DNA of 29,254 bases, from the NCBI GenBank assembly GCA_963205035.1, contig CAUJII010000081.1:1-29254 (forward strand), in the 5' to 3' direction. The notes below the pieces were generated by a model. It ran no database searches and was not told the DNA's origin. It worked only from the letters and a program-made list of their open reading frames with translations. The position numbers were made by a program, and so were the translations under genes. Below, piece after piece: positions 24,346 through 29,254 of this stretch. This DNA is from Spirochaetota bacterium (GTDB lineage: Bacteria; Spirochaetota; Leptospiria; Turneriellales; Turneriellaceae). Each line of letters opens with the position of its first letter. Positions within the stretch are counted from its first letter, which is position 1.

Positions 24346-25507
24346 GGAGTTCAAGCTCAATTCCAAACGCCATCTGTTCGAGGTCGCGCCTCAGCGCGCT
24401 GTCTTTCACGAGATTTTTTTGGAGAGCGTTTTTGATAATGTTCTGCGCACGGGCAAATTCTCTGCCCCGATACGCCGTCTCTGCAAGGGCGAACACATAG
24501 TTCGCATCGTCCGCCACGCCGGGATAATCGAGCGCGAAAAGTTCGTAGTGGCATTTTTTTGCCGTCTCAGCGTTCGTGTGCCGCGCTTCGGCGAGGAGTG
24601 CCTGGACGAGCGCTTGGAGAGTCGCGGCGTTTTTGATTTTGGCGTACGCGTTCCGCAGTTGGTAGATCTGACCCGGCGCGTACGGCGTACGAAACCTTAT
24701 CGCCTCGAAGTAGCGAATCCAGAGGTCGTGGTATGCCTTGTCGCGCTGGAGAGCTTCATGGCTGCGCGCGTCGAACTCTTCGGGGAAGCGCGTGTAGAGC
24801 TTGCCGTTGTCCTTTGCATACAAATTTTTTTGGAGCGCGTATTCTCGGTAGTCGAGCGCACGCGCATAAAGAGACGCCGTCTCGCGGATATTACACGACG
24901 CGCGAAAAATTTCGTGCGAGAGCTCGATCGCGGGGACAAAATCGGGTTTCTTCTCGAGCGCCGGGAGGATATTCTGCGCGTGGATGCGCACAAGCGCAAG
25001 CGTCGTCTCGCGCGCAGCTTTGCGCAAGCGGCCCTCGATACTGGCCGCGTCGGCGACCTCACCCGCAGCCGTCTCGTTGTCTGCCCGTTGGGTGGAAGCG
25101 AAAAGAGGGCCGCAATTTTTAGCCATCGCGTTCAGAAATACAAAAATCGTTTCTTCCGCTCGCTTATCTAAGAAATTTGCAAAAGGCCTCGTTTGAATCT
25201 CTCCATGGAAGAGCGGAGTATCAATTTTTGCGGCGTTCGTCTTTTCTCTGGCGAGATTGTAAAGTGCGCTCCACGCGTCTTTTGTCTTGGTCTGCGCACT
25301 CTTCGCGTTTTCTTCAAATGCAAAGGGCTTACCCGCGTATTCGCGAACATCCGACCAGTTAGGAGACGAAAAAAGGCGCGAGAAAAAAAGGTATAGACTC
25401 TGCCTTGCGCTGAAGATGAGCGCAAAGACAATCACGCTAATTGCCACAAGCGTGCCAATGCGTGCGAGTGGGTTTTTCCAAAGTCTGTCGAAAAGATAGC
25501 GTAACAT
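24317..25507 (-). CDS. Unrecognised membrane-anchored helical (TPR-like) protein
   Basis: I do not recognise the family. It has 396 residues. A short cytoplasmic start with basic residues precedes one membrane helix at about 18-45 (IGTLVAISVIVFALIFSARQSLYLFF). The rest is almost wholly helical, hydrophilic and rich in Ala, Arg, Glu and Lys. The last 120 residues contain helix pairs with TPR-like spacing (ALVQALLAEARHTNAETAKKCHYEL, then YVFALAETAYRGREFARAQNII). A periplasmic scaffold or tethering role is inference. ATG 25507 immediately follows the acyltransferase TAA, with GGAGA in front, so translation is coupled. Confidence 0.7.
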   Translation of the reverse strand: MLRYLFDRLWKNPLARIGTLVAISVIVFALIFSARQSLYLFFSRLFSSPNWSDVREYAGKPFAFEENAKSAQTKTKDAWSALYNLAREKTNAAKIDTPLFHGEIQTRPFANFLDKRAEETIFVFLNAMAKNCGPLFASTQRADNETAAGEVADAASIEGRLRKAARETTLALVRIHAQNILPALEKKPDFVPAIELSHEIFRASCNIRETASLYARALDYREYALQKNLYAKDNGKLYTRFPEEFDARSHEALQRDKAYHDLWIRYFEAIRFRTPYAPGQIYQLRNAYAKIKNAATLQALVQALLAEARHTNAETAKKCHYELFALDYPGVADDANYVFALAETAYRGREFARAQNIIKNALQKNLVKDSALRRDLEQMAFGIELELHDSENFSRF

Positions 25508-26458
25508 TTATTTCTCCGCCGGGGTTTCTTCTGTCGGTCGTGTCTTCCAGCGGCGGTGCACCCAAAAGTATTGCTCGGGATACTTACGCACCTCTTTTTC
25601 AAGTTCTGAAACCCAAAGTTGCGTCAGAACTTGCGCCGCGTCTTTGGTCGACGCAAAGTCAGATTTTCCTTGGAACCGGTAAAGCGTGCGCGCATAAAAA
25701 TGGTATCTACCCTTGCCTTGAAAAATACAAAATCCAATCGCGAGTTTTGCTTTTCCTAAATACGCCAACACCGCAGGCCCCATGTGCGTCGACGCTTTCT
25801 TTCCCATGAAGTCGACGAAGAGACCGTCTTTCCCCGCGTCTTGGTCTGCGACGAGCCCTATCGGTTCCTTGCGGCGCAAGAGGGGCACGTAACGCTCCGA
25901 CTCTTTGAGATAAATCGCGCCGCCGCCTCCATACCCTTCGCGGATTTTCCGCACCACCCAGTCGGCATAAGGGTTTGTGAGTTTCTGAGCTGCAAAAAAA
26001 ATTTTGAAACCGAGAGATGCGTACGCTGGAATGGGGATTTCCCAATTACCGAAATGGCCTTCTGCGAAGACAACGCCTTGCGATGTGTCTTCAGCGATGC
26101 TGTGGACATCTTCACCAAACGTGACGTATTTTTTTAAGAAGCGGGGTTTCTTGAGTTTCCAAGATTGCATGAGTTCAAAAAAACTCCGCAGCGTGTGGTC
26201 GAGGTTTGCATTCACAAAACGGCGCAGTTCTTTCTCGTCGGTGATTTTCAAAACAGTACTCACTTGCGAACGTATTCTCTTGCGCGCACTGCCTAAGAGA
26301 GGATAGAACATGACGCGAAAGACTCGCGCGACCGAGTGCAGCATCGAAAACGGAAAGAGATTGATGACGCAAAAAACAATCAGAAGAAAAGCAAACTCGA
26401 AAATATGCGAAATGCGTTTTCTAAAAGGAATATTTTTTTTCTCTTCAGTCGGATTCAT
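25508..26458 (-). CDS. LpxL/HtrB-family lipid acyltransferase
   Basis: This is a membrane-associated acyltransferase of 316 residues, of the family that adds secondary acyl chains to lipid A. The catalytic HX4E motif is H135-E140 in GHFGNWE. Other family blocks are GLVADQDAGKDGLFVDFMGKKAST and the C-terminal KYPEQYFWVHRRWKTRP. An N-terminal membrane helix lies at about 20-40. ATG 26458 overlaps the end of the regulator gene by 14 bases; an upstream in-frame start at 26482 is less likely. Whether it acts on lipid A or another lipid cannot be told. Confidence 0.9.
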   Translation of the reverse strand: MNPTEEKKNIPFRKRISHIFEFAFLLIVFCVINLFPFSMLHSVARVFRVMFYPLLGSARKRIRSQVSTVLKITDEKELRRFVNANLDHTLRSFFELMQSWKLKKPRFLKKYVTFGEDVHSIAEDTSQGVVFAEGHFGNWEIPIPAYASLGFKIFFAAQKLTNPYADWVVRKIREGYGGGGAIYLKESERYVPLLRRKEPIGLVADQDAGKDGLFVDFMGKKASTHMGPAVLAYLGKAKLAIGFCIFQGKGRYHFYARTLYRFQGKSDFASTKDAAQVLTQLWVSELEKEVRKYPEQYFWVHRRWKTRPTEETPAEK

Positions 26459-27713
26459 TCTCTTTCGCTTTTTGCACTTCATTCGTCAAGACCGAGCGCA
26501 CAGTCGAGCGCAAGAGCTTGCGGTAACGGTAGTTGAAAGTCTGCCTGGGAATCCCCAGAAGCAGCGCAGCGTCCGATTGGTTGCCGCCTGCCTCCCGCAT
26601 TGCCCACGCCATCGCGCGCGCCTCTTCGGCCATGAGAATGTCGGGTAGAGTCTTTCCAGAAAAATTGACTGTGGCATCGTCTGTAACATAGAGTGCTGCG
26701 CTCGGGCGCGTCGATTCTAACCAAAAAATATACCCTTGGGCGCGCGCGGACGGGTTCTCGAAGTCGCGTATCGCTTTACAGAAAATATCGTACCCGCGCA
26801 CCCCGTTTGGCAGTAAAGTCGCCTTCTCGATGTCGAGACTGCCTTTAAGCGCACTTTGCGCAATCGCGTCTTTTGCGCGGTGGACGAGCGATTCGCTGTC
26901 GAGCTGTGCACCGTAGACCAGCCTTAGCGCGCTGAATGCCTTGTTGTGAAAAATTTCGTTCCCCGCGCTGTCGCATGCGATGATGGGTTGCTCCAACGCG
27001 GCGAGTGTATTGATGGCGAGTCTTCCACGCTCGATGTCACGGTGTAAACTTTCGGCAACGGGCCGTGTGCTCTTCTGCCATGCAGGCTTTATCGGCGTGG
27101 TAGTATTTATGTCGTGAACGGTCACATCTTCGAGAGCAGCATCTTTCACTTCGAGCGGTGGCTCTTCGATTTTTTCATTTATGGTATCGTTCGGGCTTTC
27201 GTGTTTACTCGACTTCGCAGTCGGTGCGTGGATCTTAATCTGCGCGCTCTCGCGGACAATCGTGATTGTTCTGGGTGAAATTTCTCGCGGCAATTCTTCT
27301 CGTGCTTCGCTCTCCCGCGCCGCAGTAATGCGCGACGTCGTCTCTTGTGGTTCGAGAGGAAGCGTCACCGATTGTGGCTGCCACACGCGTACTTGCGGAA
27401 GTTTTCCCTGCGCCTGTAAAATTTCTGTCCGCCCCCACAGCGCGTTGAATTCAAAATTATTGTTCACCGTAGGGATCTGGGTTGTTTCGGTATCGTCGAG
27501 TCGTCTTAAGAGGATATCTGCGCTTTCGGCAGGCTTTATGGTGAGTAGATGGCCTTCGGGTTTGATTTCGCTCAAAGCCTCCATGAGAGAACCTCTATCG
27601 AGCTGGCCCACAATTTGTCCCTTTTCGACAACCGGCAAAACGTCGGTTGGGTGTTCCATGAAAATCCGCATCAGACGATGGAGAGTTTGCGCGTTAAGAA
27701 GGGCGGGAGGCAT
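26445..27713 (-). CDS. CBS-PAS-Fis-HTH regulator lacking an AAA+ domain
   Basis: This is a predicted regulator of 422 residues. The N-terminal part (about 10-110) resembles a CBS pair: LMRIFMEHPTDVLPVVEKGQIVGQLDRGSLMEAL, then a second half. A charged, low-complexity linker covers about 110-220. A PAS-like domain lies at about 235-335 (LEQPIIACDSAGNEIFHNKAFSAL). The C-terminal Fis-type helix-turn-helix (about 357-402) reads AMAWAMREAGGNQSDAALLLGIPRQTFNYRYRKLL, as at the end of sigma-54 activators. The central ATPase (GAFTGA and Walker motifs) is absent, so it cannot be a standard sigma-54 activator. ATG 27713 overlaps the preceding gene by 20 bases. Confidence 0.78.
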   Translation of the reverse strand: MPPALLNAQTLHRLMRIFMEHPTDVLPVVEKGQIVGQLDRGSLMEALSEIKPEGHLLTIKPAESADILLRRLDDTETTQIPTVNNNFEFNALWGRTEILQAQGKLPQVRVWQPQSVTLPLEPQETTSRITAARESEAREELPREISPRTITIVRESAQIKIHAPTAKSSKHESPNDTINEKIEEPPLEVKDAALEDVTVHDINTTTPIKPAWQKSTRPVAESLHRDIERGRLAINTLAALEQPIIACDSAGNEIFHNKAFSALRLVYGAQLDSESLVHRAKDAIAQSALKGSLDIEKATLLPNGVRGYDIFCKAIRDFENPSARAQGYIFWLESTRPSAALYVTDDATVNFSGKTLPDILMAEEARAMAWAMREAGGNQSDAALLLGIPRQTFNYRYRKLLRSTVRSVLTNEVQKAKENESD

Positions 27714-28536
27714 CACCGGTGCGAACAGTGTAACTCAAGCGTGCGCCGTACACAAAAAAGCGACGCCCATAAAATTGAATCTGCGGCCGAAATTCATGCC
27801 CGAGGCTCTGCTCTGCCGAAGACCATGTGACGCGCTTGCGTAACTCTTTCTGTGAAATTTCGACAGGCGTGAAATACTCGTCGCAGTAGACCGTGCGGCG
27901 GCTCCCGTTGGGAGTTAAGAACGCGACTGCGAGCGTGGGCGCAGACGATTGAATCGGCAGAGCAAAGTGGGAATAACCCCGCTGACGCAAGGCTTCTTCA
28001 AAGACGCCGGGTTTGAATCGCTTCAAGACCTTATCGACGGGGAGAGCGAAATAAAGACCCGACACGCCAATGAGTAGCAAGCGAATCGGTTTGGACTCTC
28101 TCTTTTTTTGGATAGGTCTTGAAACTTTGACAATGGCGTCGCTCTCTGGGTATTTTTTCCTCAGAACCTTGAGACTCTCTTCTTCTTCGAGCGCCGACCG
28201 GATTTTTTGGTAGAGCTTGGGTTCGAGCATCTCTTGCGCCAGGTTGTGCCTCGCACGCGAGAGAAGAAAACCCAACGCGTTGAAAGTACGCCTTGTCGTG
28301 TCGTGGTTGAGCATCAGATGGTTTACCAGCGTTTCGATGAGAGCTAACCGTTTTTGTAAATACGCCTGCGGGTATGTGCCGAGCTTGCCCTTCATCTCTT
28401 GAAGGGTGCTTTTTAGCAGCGTATAGTTTTCATAAAGCGCATACCGTTCTTTCTCTGCAGCCAAGAAATGCGCTTCGCTTTCCTGAGCTTCCTTTTCTAA
28501 CCGATTGAAAAGAATTTGCAGATTGTTTTTTGGCAA
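27694..28536 (-). CDS. Unrecognised coiled-coil protein with possible CheW-like C-terminus
   Basis: I do not recognise the family. About 280 residues from a TTG at 28536, four bases after the pgpA stop. In-frame starts further upstream would overlap pgpA by up to 91 bases. The first 130 residues are helical and heptad-like (NRLEKEAQESEAHFLAAEKERYALYENY). A basic stretch at about 140-150 (PIQKKRESKP) follows. The end is beta-rich: IRLLLIGVSGLYFALPVDKVLKRF resembles the first strand pair of CheW-type domains, but the likeness is weak. It sits between pgpA and the CBS-PAS-Fis regulator, suggesting a shared pathway. Confidence 0.6.
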   Translation of the reverse strand: MPKNNLQILFNRLEKEAQESEAHFLAAEKERYALYENYTLLKSTLQEMKGKLGTYPQAYLQKRLALIETLVNHLMLNHDTTRRTFNALGFLLSRARHNLAQEMLEPKLYQKIRSALEEEESLKVLRKKYPESDAIVKVSRPIQKKRESKPIRLLLIGVSGLYFALPVDKVLKRFKPGVFEEALRQRGYSHFALPIQSSAPTLAVAFLTPNGSRRTVYCDEYFTPVEISQKELRKRVTWSSAEQSLGHEFRPQIQFYGRRFFVYGARLSYTVRTGDASRPS

Positions 28537-28540
28537 GAGC

Positions 28541-29188
28541 TTACCCGAAGAGTTTTTGAAAGAGGAGTTGAGTGACAAGAGCGAGCGGCGCAGCGGCGAG
28601 CCCCGCGAGGACATCGTCCAAAACAATGCCATAGCCGCCCGGTTGATTTTGAACTCTGCCGATGGGGCCGGGTTTCAAGATATCAAATAGACGAAAATAG
28701 ACGAATGCGGAGATGACTCCCACAAAATTCGGGACAACAAATAGGAGTGCAAAGAAAAGCCCTGCAAATTCATCGATTACAATTTCACCGGGATCTTTTT
28801 GCCGCCACTCGGCGGCCAGGCGTTCCGATGCGATAATTCCCACAACGGTTGCAACGCCTGCCAAGATGAATGCCCACCACGAGAAGAAGATCGAGCCCAC
28901 CTGCCACCCGCCTTGATGTGGTATGTACCGCACTGTTGCGAAAAAAAAGACGGCGGCGAAAAGTGAGCCCCACGTCCCCGGCGCTTTCGGCAAATAGCCT
29001 GAGAAGAAACCGGTTGCAACGGTTTCATACCAACTGACCGGCGGAATGGCCGCGAGCGCGACAGGCGCACGGTAAGGCACAAACGGCGTCGGCTCGGTGG
29101 GGGGAGGACTCGTCACGACTGGCTTTCTTGCTTTTGTAGCGGGCCGCTTTTTTTGTGGGTTGTTTCTTTTATTCTGTGTTGTTGTCAT
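28541..29188 (-). CDS. pgpA: Phosphatidylglycerophosphatase A
   Basis: PgpA dephosphorylates phosphatidylglycerol phosphate to phosphatidylglycerol in the inner membrane. It has 215 residues. Family motifs are complete: TGFFSGYLPKAPGTWGSL (59-76), DPGEIVIDEFAG (132-143), FRLFDILKPGPI (165-176), and GGYGIVLDDVLAG (184-196), with several membrane helices between. The first 50 residues are an extra basic, proline-rich tail (KKRPATKARKP, then TSPPPTEPTPF) not needed by the family core. ATG 29188 follows an AT-rich 66-base stretch that probably carries the operon promoter. It is the first gene of the six-gene minus-strand operon within this window. Confidence 0.93.
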   Translation of the reverse strand: MTTTQNKRNNPQKKRPATKARKPVVTSPPPTEPTPFVPYRAPVALAAIPPVSWYETVATGFFSGYLPKAPGTWGSLFAAVFFFATVRYIPHQGGWQVGSIFFSWWAFILAGVATVVGIIASERLAAEWRQKDPGEIVIDEFAGLFFALLFVVPNFVGVISAFVYFRLFDILKPGPIGRVQNQPGGYGIVLDDVLAGLAAAPLALVTQLLFQKLFG

Positions 29189-29254
29189 GGCTATACGTTG
29201 TAATACTGTGCGAAACGAATAGTTGTTTTCGGAAAATAGTGGTCTAAAATTGTT

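Noticed and set aside
24344..25171. Plus-strand open frame of 275 codons opposite the helical membrane protein
   Set aside because: No recognisable domain and composition typical of an antisense shadow; the minus-strand gene has an anchored membrane helix, a good ribosome-binding site and operon spacing.
27181..27843. Plus-strand open frame of 220 codons opposite the CBS-PAS-Fis gene
   Set aside because: Ser/Arg/Cys-rich, no motif, and antisense to a gene with clear HTH and PAS patterns.

Overview
The window is a compact stretch of a Gram-negative, flagellated chromosome, most likely a spirochaete of the Leptospirales (Turneriella/Leptonema-like). That placement is inference. It rests on the flbD-fliL-fliY flagellar set, several lipoproteins with relaxed spirochaetal-type lipoboxes, a DUF1554/endostatin-like lipoprotein of the kind best known from Leptospira (LenA family), a PAS plus ATPase sensor without a histidine-phosphotransfer domain, and mid-50s GC by eye. 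No plasmid, phage, insertion sequence, CRISPR array, rRNA or tRNA was seen.

Layout: (1) 1-476 holds no convincing gene. It carries a dispersed palindromic repeat (23-41) and three exact-period 58-bp tandem repeats (274-447) just before nuoJ. (2) 477-6386 is nuoJKLMN, the membrane arm of complex I, with overlapping or abutting genes; nuoA-I are not in the window. (3) 6402-9524 continues on the same strand with an HtrA-type protease, coaX (type III pantothenate kinase) and an LptF/LptG-family permease. (4) 9577-13346 holds a DUF1566 lipoprotein, a membrane PAS/HATPase sensor and a small SRPBCC protein. tpx (13372-13872) is convergent with the last of these. (5) 13964-15777 is flbD-fliL-fliY, followed by a convergent FN3 lipoprotein. 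(6) 16333-17055 is a Phd/VapC toxin-antitoxin pair directly upstream of polA (17110-19998), whose polymerase domain has an unusual insertion. (7) 20034-21138 is a marR-transglutaminase operon on the minus strand, with a perfect 16-bp palindrome inside its own promoter. (8) Divergent from it, 21244-23124 encodes a signal-peptide/beta-barrel envelope protein and the DUF1554 lipoprotein. (9) 23167-29188 is a tightly packed minus-strand operon of six genes: pgpA, a coiled-coil protein, a CBS-PAS-Fis regulator, an LpxL-type acyltransferase, a TM plus helical protein, and a cysteine desulfurase.

Themes: energy conservation (complex I), envelope biogenesis (LPS export, lipid acylation, phospholipid synthesis, periplasmic protease, surface lipoproteins), motility and regulation. 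I found no clear-cut new defence or mobile system. The least explained parts are the six-gene minus-strand operon with its AAA+-less CBS-PAS-Fis protein, the 58-bp repeats in front of nuoJ, and the PolA insertion. All assignments come from reading motifs; no database search was run.
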